Shown here in pieces: positions 30,196-41,584 of a DNA stretch of 64,000 nt. The stretch spans positions 1,860,001 through 1,924,000 of the forward strand of contig CM066311.1 in assembly GCA_033807695.1 (NCBI GenBank). Direction: 5' to 3'. The position numbers and the translations under genes were made by a program. The DNA is from Daedaleopsis sinensis. Taxonomy: Eukaryota > Basidiomycota > Agaricomycetes > Polyporales > Polyporaceae. The notes under the pieces are model-generated. The model made no database searches. It worked only from the letters and a program-made list of their open reading frames with translations, and was not told the DNA's origin. Every line of letters begins with the position of its first letter. The stretch's first letter is position 1.

Positions 30196-30834
30196 GGCGA
30201 CGGATGAATTTGAGATGGTGGTAGGTGGTAGGGTACGTGGAGGTGGATGACTGGAAGTCGTGAGGCATGAAGTGACGAATCCGGGTATTATTTACCGCGC
30301 GCCTATGTTCTTGAGCTAGCTTTTAGACCATATTTAAGTACCCTCAGGCCACAATTCACATTGAGCGGACGTCCGCAGGTTCTTTAAGCAGAGGATTTTG
30401 AGTGTGCTATACATTGAACAGCTTAGGAAGAATGCAGCGCACGCCGGTGGCATCAAAAGGATGTCGAGCACTTCAGACTGGAGTGCCCCTTATGGATTTG
30501 AACATGTACACCGATATCCTACTGCACTCTCATTTCTCAGCTGTTCTGCCTCAAACTCGCTGTACATGCTCCTCAGTACGTATGCTACGCATGTGCCAAG
30601 TTTCAAGTCGCTACAAGGATTGCCGGACTCTGTAGCAATTAAATGATTTTCCTGATTTTTCTCGTGTCGAATCTGCAGTCGCTTGTGGCGTCGGAGTTCA
30701 AATGACAATCATTTCAGAAACAGCTGTACTTGTACTCTTGCTCATCGTCATTCTCGTCCAACTCTCGTCTTCGTCGCCTTTGACATCACCGGCCGCGGGC
30801 TTGAGCAACGCACATCCTAAGCCTTTGATCCATC
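30196..30834. promoter_or_regulatory. Divergent promoter region of SEC20 and RRG9
   Basis: About 640 bp shared upstream region between two divergently read housekeeping genes. No TATA box was judged convincing and no further gene was seen. Confidence 0.4.
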
Positions 30835-31491
30835 ATGCTTTCTGCCGCTCTACGATCTATCCTCCCTAACAAACCACCTTCGCGACGTACACATATCAAT
30901 CTTTATACCACCGTCGCAGAACTCACTCGCACAAATTGGAAGACCGGGGCACATCCTGCACCACAGACCCTCGTAGAGGAAGAGGATGAAGACTGGCCCG
31001 CGCCCCAGAAAGAACAACACCCATCCATCGAGCGCGAGATTGCAGAGGCAGAAGAGGAAGCTGGCCCTTCGCGCCCCCGCTCGCTTAGGCCGTTCTCGCA
31101 GAAGGCCGAGCTTAAGCCTACGCCGCAGGAGTGGGCCGCGCACCGCGAGACGATGAAGAAGAAGTTCCCAGAGGGCTGGGCTCCCCCACGCAAGCTGTCA
31201 CGCGAAGCGATGGACGCGATGCGCCATCTGCACCAGCTCGACCCCGCGCGGTCCTCGACCCAGCTGCTGGCGGACAAGTTCAGGATCAGCCCGGAGGCGG
31301 TGAGGCGGATCCTCAGGAGCAAGTGGGAGCCGACGAGGGAGCAGAAGGCGAGGATGGCGGAGAAGGAGAGGCAGGCGAAGGTGCAGTGGAAGGCGGGGAA
31401 GAGGGAGAAGGAGCAGAAGAGCTACGATGAGATCGAGGAGGAGCGGACGTTGGCGAGGACGAGGAGTAAGGACGGTTTTACATTGACTTGA
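30835..31491 (+). CDS. RRG9: Rrg9/neugrin-family mitochondrial protein
   Basis: A single exon of 218 residues. The conserved core is KLSREAMDAMRHLHQLD, then LLADKFRISPEAVRRILRSK and WEPT, the neugrin/Rrg9 motif that resembles a helix-turn-helix. The N terminus (MLSAALRSILPNKPPSRRTH) is basic, Ser-containing and free of acids, as expected for a mitochondrial presequence. The C-terminal third is Lys/Glu-rich and probably helical. Rrg9 is needed for respiratory growth and mitochondrial genome maintenance in yeast; human neugrin supports mitochondrial rRNA expression. Length is normal for fungal members. Confidence 0.88.
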   Translation: MLSAALRSILPNKPPSRRTHINLYTTVAELTRTNWKTGAHPAPQTLVEEEDEDWPAPQKEQHPSIEREIAEAEEEAGPSRPRSLRPFSQKAELKPTPQEWAAHRETMKKKFPEGWAPPRKLSREAMDAMRHLHQLDPARSSTQLLADKFRISPEAVRRILRSKWEPTREQKARMAEKERQAKVQWKAGKREKEQKSYDEIEEERTLARTRSKDGFTLT

Positions 31492-31667
31492 TCGCAAGGG
31501 AGGTCAGTCGTGACGAAGACATATATTTTACTACACGCGGTACTGCTAATGATACACATCTCGCAAAGCTTCTTCTTCCTAAGCGGTCAGGACTTCGAGT
31601 TGGATCCCCATCGCTACCACGCACGTTAGCCATCGTCAATGATCAGTTAGGGAGCTATGATCATTAC

Positions 31668-32553
31668 TCAATAACCCTTTTCATGGTATGTTGTCACGAC
31701 CTCCAGCTCGTCTCTGAAAAGCCGCTTGATCTCTGCTTCGAAGTCGTGCTGACTTCGAGCAGCGTTTCTATGGTAGCCGTTGCTATAGGTCAGGACATAG
31801 CTCTCGCGGACCTCCGCCATCTTGACCACCGTCGTGATGCCGAGCTCCTCAACTTCGTGCACCTGCTGTGCCTGCGGGCGTCGTGCAAGAGCGTGGAGTG
31901 AGGGAAGCAACCATTCGTGTACGTCGTACTTCCGCGCGAGCGAGATCCACAGGACGGGAAAGTTCCCCGGCCGCAGCAGAGGCGTCAGACTGTCGATCGC
32001 GGCACGCCGAAGCCTCAGGAAGCCCCACATCGTCGTGAGCTTGAGGACGGAGATCCACTCGTCGAGGGTGAGCTCTTTCGTCTCCTCGAGGGTCGGGCCA
32101 TGATAACTAACATTCTCTCAGTATCTGGACTACTGTGCGCATTGCGGCTCTGGTACTCACGGTCTGAACATGACTTGCAGGAGGGCGCGGAATTCAGCGA
32201 CCTCGATGCCTTCCAACACCAAGGGTTTCTCGTCGCTGGAACCGTCCACTGCGGTATCCCCAGCGGGAAGCGTAAACATGTCCTTGAAGACCTCCGAGTC
32301 CTCGAACTTGCGTCGAGGGACTTTGAAGAGTCGGTTGCCGACCTTGCAAGAAGCATGTTAGCAGCTGAATCACTGGCATTCCATGGGGCTGCCCACATAC
32401 CTGCATCACGATATGGTCAGAGTAGAACCTCGTGTCCCGCTTGATGACATCTGGGTCCTCGGGCGGTGCGCCCTCGCGCTCAGAGAGAGCCTCAGAATAC
32501 TCGTACGCGTGTTCAGCTGGTGTTGGTGCATTGTCAATATATGTATATGACAT
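31668..32553 (-). CDS. BTB/POZ domain protein
   Basis: Three exons: 32553-32401, 32342-32161, 32106-31668. They sum to 258 codons, 257 residues. The BTB fold begins near residue 38: DTRFYSDHIVMQVGNRLFKVPRRKF, FKDMFTLP, then VLEGIEVAEFRALLQVMF. A helical region with LDEWISVLKLTTMWGFLRLRRAAID follows, seen in many mushroom BTB proteins. Such proteins dimerise and often serve as cullin-3 adaptors, but the target is unknown. The phase-2 junction between exons 2 and 3 was chosen because it is the only one that keeps the downstream helix in frame. The last about 40 residues are family-variable. Confidence 0.82.
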
Positions 32554-33091
32554 CGTGGAAGTGGGGTAGCACGACTCTGACGGAGGACGTTGCGTTATTT
32601 ATGCAGGTCGTCAGCGCTTGCATCAATCACCTTGGGAGGATTTGTGCTGGACCGGGGCACACTGCAGCGGGCACACTGTTGCAGTACGATTGCCGCAGCA
32701 ATGAGTGGCACCATAGGGGAATGTATGTGCTTCGGCTTTACGGACCTTGTAGAGTGTCATGAGTTCAACACGGTCGCAGATCTACCGCAGGCTCTGCCGC
32801 AGCATAGCCCAGTTAAGTATAGTAGACCGTATCATGCGCTCTGCATAGTGGGCAAGGTTGGCAAACGCTATCGCGTGTCATCAGGTAGTAAAATACAGTT
32901 TGACATGGGGAACTTCGTCGCTTCGGGACTGGGAGATGCTGTAGGCATCATACATCGTATCTGCGTGCTGCAGCATCGATCTAGGACGGTCCTCACGGGA
33001 ATAACATTTCGTTCATGTGTGCGCATACATCTACCTCATCGGGCGGACGTCTGCTGCAGCACCATCCGCACCTGCCTCGGCCTGTTCAGGC
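32554..33091. other. Intergenic, nothing recognised
   Basis: About 540 bp between the BTB gene start and the kinase 3' end. No coding or repeat signal recognised. Confidence 0.5.
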
Positions 33092-34910
33092 TCAGTTGTC
33101 GAACCACTTGTCGCTCAGCAACTCTGCTGCCGACGCACGCGCCGAAGGATCGATCGCCAGGCAGCGCCGCAGGAACGCACACGTAGCCTCGACGTCCTCC
33201 CCGCTCAGCGCCTTGCGTAAGTGCAGAAAGCCCCCGAACCAGCTCTCCAGCGGGCCGCCGCCAGGAAGCGGGGGCGGGATATCTAGCAGCTTGCCTGCAC
33301 AATCACAGCGGGCGCGAGTTCAAAGTATCAGGATCACGGCCTGGACTGAACTTGTAGGAGCTCCCTGGACTCACCGCTCTCGTCGAAGAATTGCGATCGG
33401 CTGCGGCAGCCGGCGAGGAAGTCGGCGGGGAATGGCCCGAGATGCTCGACCATGCGGCCTAGGTGGAGGCTCACGGGATCGTGCTTGGGGGTGCGCTGGA
33501 CTTGGAAGAGCGATGCCCCTGTGAGGCATTCGAAAACCTGGATCAGCCTTGGTCAGTCGCAATTCGTCGGACAGTGATGGAGTACGTTGAAGCGACACAC
33601 CATGCAGCCCACGGCCCATATATCGGCAGGGGTGGACCAGTCGTGGTCGAGCAGCATTTCCGGAGGCCGCAGAAGTTTGGGCGTGAGTGTTCGCGTGTCT
33701 GGGGCGATCTTGTCTATGGGAACGGCTGCAGACACCGTCAGTGAGCTAGTGTTAGTCGAAGACGAGGAAATATCGACTACTCACCCCCTCCGAAATCTCC
33801 CAGGGAGACCTTCAGGTTGTCAAGAGAGGGATGGAGCCCCATATTCGGTAACGGCTGCGATTTGACAGTGATGATTGGCCCGGAACACAGCTCGGGAGCG
33901 AGCCGCTCTGGGTAGGTCTCCGATGGGTTGTCTTTAAGGTATGCGTCGATGGCTTCTTGGCTCGCCGAGAGGTCGATGAGAAGGTTCCCGGCCTTGACGT
34001 CTGCGCGACCTGACATTAGTGAGCTGCAACTTGACGACTACGCAGACATACCGGCATGTACGATCCCGATTTCGGTATGGAGGAAGTGAAGGGCGACAAG
34101 GGTCTGCTTCACGACGAGCTTGACAACAGGGAGCGGGAGCGTCAGCCCGGGTTGCGCGAGCTGCAGCTCGTCAATCGTCGAGCCGAACGGCTTCGTCACG
34201 AAGCACACATGTATCCCGTTCCTGCTATCGGCGGTGAAAGCCGTCAGCGGCTCAACGCAGAACATGTGCCCCAGGTGCGGTGGAGGGCTTCCGTCGTGTT
34301 TGTTGCGCAGCTCGCGGAGGCGGCGCCAGACTTCCAGTTCGTATAGGTCGCGGAGCTCGATCCCGCGCGTGCTGCCAACGGTCAGGATCTTAATGGCGAC
34401 GTAGGGCCCGAGCTCGCTGTCCCTTCATTGTGACGGAGCGGTAATGAGTTTGGGAGTAGAAGACGAGGGTGGACCGAGGAGAGAGACGTACTTGCGTCGC
34501 TTCGCAAGCCACACGCTCGCGTTGCTGCCCCACCCGAGCTTGCGGACGATCTCGTACTTGCTGCCTTCGAAGTCTTCGAGCACTTGGCCGAGGTGGACGG
34601 GCATGTAGCCGACTGGGCCGCCGTATTCCATGCCAAGCATGTGAGGCTCCTCGTCGCACTTGAATTCGAAGGTAGACCCATCCGGGCGGTTCGCTACGAT
34701 GGTCGGTCCGCTTTGTCCGCTTGCAACACTTTCGGAGGATGTGTATCGTCGTGGTCTAGCGAAGTTCGGCGAGGCGAGGGTCGTGGGTCGTGGTGAAGCA
34801 TGAATGTGTTGTGAGTGACGATAAGTAGGTAATGTGTATAGTAGCCGTGTAGCATTCTGTAGTCGTGAAGGCTTTTGATAGCGAGACAGAGACACTAATG
34901 CCTTTCTCAT
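33092..34910 (-). CDS. SRPK-like protein kinase
   Basis: Six exons: 34910-34492, 34422-34052, 34000-33785, 33725-33601, 33537-33375, 33294-33092. They sum to 499 codons, 498 residues. Kinase motifs run in order: glycine loop KLGWGSNASVWLAKRR, Lys in YVAIKIL, catalytic loop VHADVKAGNLL, LGDFG, and LRPPEMLLDHDWSTPADIWAVGC. The C-terminal lobe ends SARASAAELLSDKWFDN. The split between the catalytic loop and DFG by a variable insert is typical of the SR-protein kinase group, which phosphorylates Ser/Arg-rich proteins. The loop has H-A-D where SRPKs usually have H-T-D. The N-terminal 60 residues are basic, Ser/Thr/Arg-rich and poor in acids, resembling a mitochondrial presequence. An exon-6 duplicate lies at 26871-27075. 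Confidence 0.88.
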
Positions 34911-35389
34911 GTCTAAAGTTGTCAGGCATGTTAGCGATGACCGGTGACTGATGAAGTTTTATCTCGAACATAACTCGTACTCCAGAGTAGGATTGACGGC
35001 CGTATTGATATTATGCTGCATCTGTCTGTCAGGGACTGCTGGTTGCAAGGAGGAGGGTGATCCACGAAGCTTCACCTTCGAGTTCGTGTCGTGTCCAAGA
35101 CAAGAGCTTGTAAGAGGTGTATCCAATACTACTTAGTAGTTCACGAGTCTCTAGTCAGACGCGTCCTAGAGTGTATGCGGGGGTGGTTAACAAACATCCA
35201 GTCAAGACACTCAGGCTACGGCTGCGCGAGCAGGTGCCACATCACTCGACTCGGAAACCATGCCAGTGACGATGGAGTTGAACTTCCAAATTGTCGAATG
35301 GAAGCCGGTATTGTGGCAGACTGTCGGAAATTGCCGTACCCCAATCTAGATGACTAAGCATCCATTTACCGTCTTTTGCCCATCGGACA
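34911..35389. other. Intergenic, nothing recognised
   Basis: About 480 bp upstream of the kinase, before the inverted-arm element. Nothing recognised. Confidence 0.5.
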
Positions 35390-35820
35390 GCTATGACGGG
35401 CAGCACCGGACAAAAACATTTTATTGCCTAGATTTCATGTTCAGATATACAATTTCAAGTCCAGCACATAAAATGTGGTCTCCGACTCCCACACTTGATT
35501 ATACTATTCATGTTGCTTTACAAGCTTGATCTTTGCTCGTGTACATCACTTGCAAGCTTGGTTTGTCCACTAATGTGTACGTATCCACTCATACAGTTCG
35601 TCGCGTAGAATGGTTATTCAAGTTCAATTTAATATTAAGGTTTGATACCAGTTCAAGTTCAAGTTCAAGTTCAATTCGCACGTTCAGCTTCAAGGTCATT
35701 TACTCAAGTTGAACTTGGTGCGGATCACGCCGGGGGGGCGTCTGCGACAGGTCCGGGAGCGAGGGACCGGAGTCCGAGATGACTGAGCCTCCTCATACCT
35801 CCACCGTTTGCTTCTACACT
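35390..35820 (+). repeat. Left inverted arm
   Basis: Subterminal tandem TTCAAG/CAAGTTC hexamers at 35650-35685 are flanked by sequence matching the right arm in reverse complement. Such arrays are typical transposase-binding regions. Confidence 0.6.
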
Positions 35821-38329
35821 TTTATCTATCCGGTTATGCTGCTATTTGAACTCCGAGGTAGTATGGACCTTGGGCTTGTGTACTCATCTAGAAGCTTAAA
35901 TAGTGTACAAAGGCCTATAATACTTAGTGATGCGATCCCTCCGAGTCGGCTTCTACTAGTAGTAAGTACTACTACTATAGTTTGGGATTGTGGAAGCCGG
36001 CTGACTGCCGGAAACACTCAGGAACAGAACACGAACAGATCCTGGATTGCTTTCAGTAAGACTGAGGAAAGCAATCCAGAGCTTCGCGGAAGTATATGTA
36101 TCAGGCGTCTAAAGATGCAAACAAGACACGCGTTGTAAGCGCGCGATGAGCGGGCTTACAGATTGTGACGCGCACGAGCACGCATCTCCCTCACCCCGTC
36201 TCTATCGACCGCTGGATCCGGGTGGTCACCGGGCACGGCAATGTTCGTCATCAGTGTACTAGTATAGGGGAGTCACTCCGCCGCCGCCAGCGACCGGTAT
36301 TGTTCAACCATCTAGTGAAGACCGCTGAGCGGGAGATACATCAGCAAATTGTCACGTACCTGTGTGGACCTGGACCTGTGACCTGCGACCTGAGCCTGGG
36401 TATATGACCTGGCTATACCTGTGATGACTGGTAAGTGACTTCAATTTATTTCAAGTATATATTTGATTTATTGCGACAATCAACTCACTTTCTCTTGAAA
36501 CCACATGTTGAAGTATTTCGGTGACTCGAGAGCAAGTTGGACTTCGAGTCTTCTACTTGTTCCGCAGTCTATGCCACGGCGCTACTAAGAGCTCCTGCCA
36601 AAATTGGTCTGTTTGCTAATGTTTACATCGGGCGGCAAACATGGCGTCCTTGTCGTTTTTTGCCTCTCTGCCTGCCACCCTCTCGTTCCTACCTCCATCC
36701 TCTGCTCTCACTTCATGCATCAATGCATCATGTCTGAAGATCATACCCTCAAGACCCCTCAACATAGTCGACTACTCAAGATATACGCTCAAGATAGCAT
36801 CCATCATAAGGCTCTCGGGAGATTGAGGTGCAAGTTGTCGTTGCAGTGACTCAGAGCAGTGGCACCAAAGTTCAGTACGTCTCTCTTCGCTCCATTTTAT
36901 CCCATTCATCAACTGCAAGCCTGAGAAACACACGCTCATGAATATCTCCATACATTACTGTATTTGACATCGCTGACCCGATACTGCCGTGCTCGACCGG
37001 GCCTGACCTGTAGACACTCCATCAGATGTCCGAGTCAATGAAGCCAACCCTCCTTGTCCCTTGTCGCCCGTTTCAAGATCATACCCGATGTCCGTTGATC
37101 CTCTTTCATAGTTAGTAAGCACTTCCTCCGCAATCTACCCGTGAACTTTCCTGTAGCTCACGACACCTAACGTGCGACGACTTTGCGATTGACCTCACTG
37201 AACCTTCACCGCCTGCTGCACCGCGCTAGACGACATACTCAGTTCTGAGGTAGCCGGTGACCTTGTCTGCTGAGTGGCCGCCTTAGCGTCCCGCCAGACT
37301 TGCTGGTGGCCTTCTCGCCCGATCTCGTTAACTCTGCACTACGGCCAGCCACCTCTCTCCGACGTGGCTATATTCTACTGGTCCTTGGTCCTATTTCTAG
37401 GAGTGTCATCTCTAGCTCTTGTCCTTGCTTGCTTTGTGCTCTCTGGAACCTTATCACGAAGGTGAGTCCCACTGAGCCGCGCTGTACATTGTTCGCTTGC
37501 CTGGGGGATTTGAGTAGTTACTACATACCGGTTATCCTGTCTGGTGTCGTGTCAATGTACCCTAGTAGTAGAATGAATATCATATTATTGCTATCTTCTA
37601 TCCATTGTGTGATATCTGGTTTTCCGGAGGCGTCGAACATGAAACTGTATCCGAGCCTGAGCAGCCCTGCACAGGTCGGTACGTGCCTACCAGGTAGAGG
37701 CACTTTACCTACCCAGGTCAAAGACCTGAGCGGCCTGGAGAGCCTGAGAGCCCTGCCCAGGTATCACAGGTACATGTGACGTTTTCCTGATGTACCTTTG
37801 ATAGGTGTCGCGTGCCATCAGCGGTGCAGTCGAGTAATGACAAACTGAGCTGTTGAGTACTATGATACTTGCCGTGCTCTGACTAACTAGTCAACTGCTC
37901 ACGAGCCGGAATTGTCACGTACAGGTCGAATTCAAGTTGTCAGTGTGCAGACAGACTGCATGTATGTCCTATAGTAGTACATGCGTTGTCGGCACAGTGA
38001 GTATAATACTTAGTAATACTAATAGATGGGCTGAACTCTGCATCGACAGGGCTGCAGGCTAGGCCAGACACATCCCCACATATCTCCAGGGTGTTGCAGT
38101 CTGCCAGTGAGCATCACATGCACCTATCTGCGAACTTACTTATAACATGGCGGACTCGGAGCTTACGGTAGTCTAACATGTCCAGACGCCGTCCGAGTCG
38201 CGTAGTAGTAGGACATTGGCTGTGGGATTTGATTAGAAGCTGTACTTACTGTCGTGTAAGTATTGAGTGCAGGGGGGAGGGTACCTGCGCGGCGAGAGGC
38301 GAGCTGGCACGTACCGACATGAGCTTGTC

Positions 38330-38670
38330 TAGCCATGGGGTTAGTAAACAGTGGAGGTAGTATGAGGAGGAGGAGGCGCGATCACCTTGGACTAGCTTGG
38401 ACTTCAGTGGCCTGTCGCAGACGCCCACTCGGCATGATCCGCACCAAGTTCAACTTGGGCAAATGAACTTGAAGGGAAACGTGGGAATTGAACTTGAACT
38501 TGAACTTGGACTTGAACTGATATCAAACCTTGATATTAAATTGAACCTGAATAGCAATGAACTGAACCAACACTTCTCGTTCGAATAAGCATTTATGGTA
38601 TTGAACCTCGAAAGTGCCGCATATAACTCGAATAACTGCGACTAAATACTTCTGTCCACTAAAGGCCGTC
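38330..38670 (-). repeat. Right inverted arm
   Basis: Reverse-complement counterpart of the left arm, with GAACTTGAACTTGAACTTGG hexamer repeats near 38490-38515. Confidence 0.6.
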
Positions 38671-39414
38671 ATAGACAGCCATCTATGGCAGTTTTAGCCC
38701 CATCCGTTCCCTTCTGACACATTCCCAAGGGCCATTTTTGACCTCAAATCTCCATCTTTGCCTCCCGGATTTCAAAGTTCACCCAGATATGACCGGATGG
38801 GGTTACCCTAAATACCGACAATTTTAGTGCTAGATCGAACAGATCTGAAACGCCCGTTTGCGAAGGCTGTTCGATTAGTAAGCGAGTGTGCCACACGACC
38901 AAAACGGTCACTGACTGTCTTTCTCTCCTCAATCCACGGTTGACTCTTGTCGACACTTCGTCAGCAGATGATAGAGCGATACTAGAGACTAAGGTTAACT
39001 CGGACGCCAAGAATTCATCGAGAAAATGAGTCCGATTTGGTTGGGCCCATGGCCAGATTATCGGTGCGTGGGTTTGTAACTACCACGCGGAGGTTGGCAG
39101 ACCAGTCATGCTCATCGGCGAAATGCGTACAAAAGAGCTGACAGTGACACGCTTCTAGGGAGTGGTAATGAGTGCCTCAAAACATCCCTCACCTCCTAGA
39201 CTTGTGCTAGACCTGCCCAAGACTTGCCGGGTGTATTCTCACCCTCGTGCGACTCGACGCATGACACATCCATGTGGCGTCAAACGGCCGGCTCTTTGCG
39301 TATTCTTGCGCAAGATACGAGTCCCAAACAGTGTGGGGAGAACTTCTTGGTCCTGACGAACTCGATCCCGCTGCAGGGTCATCACCAACGGATTGCACGA
39401 ACCAGAAGCTGGCA
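38671..39414. other. Intergenic, possible decayed coding fragment
   Basis: About 740 bp. A plus-strand stretch near 39260-39430 translates without stops for about 50 residues (SNGRLFAYSCARYESQ) and looks protein-like, but it has no start and matches nothing I know. It may be the remnant of an older gene or the 5' UTR of the monooxygenase. Confidence 0.35.
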
Positions 39415-41007
39415 ATGGGAACCTCATCATCCAGTAGGTTATAATCAAGGTTGATCTTCGATCGCGAAATCGCGCTAACGTCCTCGGTTTGAAGGTCATC
39501 CAGCAAAGCTGGACACTCATGTTGTGGGAGGAGTCAAGCATATCTGCATCATCGGAGTAGGACCTGTCGGTCTCGGCGCGTTAAAGGTGGTCAAAGACGC
39601 ACCGCAATTCAAGGCGGGACTGTGGCAAGTCACCGCGTTTGAGGCGCGCGAGAAGATCGGTGGTATCTGGTGAGGCTCCACAGCATGCAGTTATCCTCCT
39701 GACCGAAGTTAAAGATTACTCTGCTTAGGTACCCTGCACCGCCGGACGGAGACCCACCACTGACTGCGCTCTACGAGTCACTCTCGGCGAATACCCCTCA
39801 CCCGCTCATGTGCTACATGTCGTACCCCTTTCCACCCGGGACTCCGCTCTACCCATCCGCTGATACCATCTACAAATATCTCGAGGACTACGCGGAAGAC
39901 TTCGGCCTCTCTCCACACATCCGACTGAGCACTCCGGTCACGGCTGTCCATTGGGATGCCTCGTCGTCTAAATGGAATGTCTCGGTGTCCAGCGACGCTG
40001 GAAGCGAGACCCTTCCCTTCGACCTCGTCCTCGTTGCGAACGGCCACTTCCGTGTACCCCGTATCCCGGACACGAAAGGCCTCGAAGCGTGGCGCGTTCA
40101 CGGCAAGATGACGCACACCGCCTGGTACCGTCGTCCGAAGGATTTCTCGGGAAAGAAGCTCCTCGTGGTGGGCGGGGGCTACAGCGGACTCGACGTCGCC
40201 ACCGACACGCGGCCCTTCGCGTCCGAGGTCATACACTCCATCACCGGGGTGCCTGCGGAGGACACGGACGGGGGCAGATTCAAGAGACGCGGGCGCGTCG
40301 CCGAGTACTGCGACCCACGCGAGGGGAAGGTCGTCTTCGAGGACGGGTCCGTCGAGAGCGGCATCGACACCGTCGTGCTGGCGACTGGGTACCAGTTCAA
40401 CTTCCCGTTCCTGGGAGAGCCGGAGGTCGTGTCGGGCATGCCTCCAAGCCCCGGTCTCTCTCCCATCCCGCCGGTCTTGCACAACTCGACGTACCACCTC
40501 TGGCCGATCGTCAAACACATGTTCCCACTCGTGACGAGTTATCCGCCGTCGAGCATCGCATTTCTGGGGCTGCCACTGCGCGTCGCGCCGTTCCCGCTGG
40601 CGGAGGTCCAGACGCAGGCTGCGCTCAAGGTACTCGCCGCCCCGGAATCGCTCGATCTTGCGCACGAAGCCGCCGCTGTTGAGGCGCGATACGAAGAATT
40701 CCGCACGGAGAAGGGCGATGACCCGGTCGCGATTGCGGATGCATGGTTCAGGTTTGGGTTCAAGGAAATGTTCGCCTACCGGGACGAGCTTTACGAGTTC
40801 CTTGGAGACGCGTACAGGATCCCGCAATGGGAGCGCGAACTTTTCGAGCGCAAGGACTTCCTGAGGGAGCAGTGGCGCGCCTTGGAGGAAGATGGACTTG
40901 CAGAGGAGTGGTCGCGGGGGGTAGGGTCGGGAAGGGAGCCGTTCGAGGAATGGGGGGAGTTCATGTGGAAGATTCATGGCTATGAGCGGAAAGGGGGTGA
41001 CTCGTGA
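39415..41007 (+). CDS. Flavin-containing monooxygenase-like FAD/NADP oxidoreductase
   Basis: Three exons: 39415-39433, 39495-39669, 39729-41007. They sum to 491 codons, 490 residues. An FAD-binding Rossmann motif (ICIIGVGPVGLGA) sits near residue 25. The FMO-type segment GKMTHTAWY follows, then an NADP-binding GxGxxG (LLVVGGGYSGLD) and the LATGYQF motif. The class oxygenates soft nucleophiles (N or S) or ketones; the substrate is not predictable here. There are no membrane segments. The 19 bp first exon (M-G-T-S4) was found because it is the only upstream ATG that splices in frame to the Rossmann strand. The antisense strand happens to be open over most of the gene and is not a gene. Confidence 0.88.
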
Positions 41008-41584
41008 GGATTTCAACTTCAAGGAAGACCGTGAATCTGATCCGCAACTGTCGGGAAGACGTCAGGTTTGAGTGAATGATGTTCTTCCAATTCAACTCAT
41101 GAAATAGACTCTACGTGAGAGACTGAGAGTACTACTTACTTTGACGCGTGCACGAATGGAGATTTCACTCACTAAGTAGCTAACGTACGGATCTCGATTT
41201 TTGGTTATACTGCAAGCATGGCCTCAAGACTCTGAAGATGACGACTAGTAGTACTACTAGTAGTATGGCATAGTAATAAGTCTGTAACTTAGTTACAGTA
41301 CCGTAGTCGGCAAATGTGCACGTGACCGCGGTGTCATGGCGCGTCGGGTATTGCTATTTCGCCTCTTTCTCTTCTCCCACTGGCCACCCCTGGGCCACAC
41401 TGACGTGAGCTGCTCCCGTCTACTGTCTATTCAACACCATCGACGCGTCCTACTCGCCACAAATCTCGGAAAACACAGGAGGTGCCAATAGGAGAGCGTT
41501 TAAGTTAGGGAGGGCGACAGGACACGTTCGGTGAGTGATGTCGGCTATAGGACACTTCTGGTTCTTTGACGTTATTTCCCAGAA
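41008..41584. other. Intergenic, nothing recognised
   Basis: About 580 bp, with a palindromic ACTAGTAGTACTACTAGT near 41242. No coding signal. Confidence 0.5.

Larger units (their letters stand above)
35390..38670. mobile_element. Putative non-autonomous DNA element with long inverted arms
   Basis: Two arms, about 35390-35820 and 38330-38670, are similar in inverted orientation. The best-matching stretch is 35622-35755 against 38408-38570. It includes tandem CAAGTTCAAGTTCAAG-type repeats, AATTTAATAT and GGTGCGGATCA, then GGGCGTCTGCGACAGG. The outer ends also correspond (CTATGACGG). The left arm has an extra insert of about 100 bp. The 2.5 kb interior has no open frame resembling a transposase or any known gene, so this is either a non-autonomous TIR element or a decayed one. 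Exact ends and target duplication were not resolved. Confidence 0.55.

Noticed and set aside
39778..41022. 414-codon open frame on the minus strand.
   Set aside because: It lies exactly antisense to the flavin monooxygenase, has no family resemblance and an Arg-rich composition typical of a shadow of GC-rich coding sequence.
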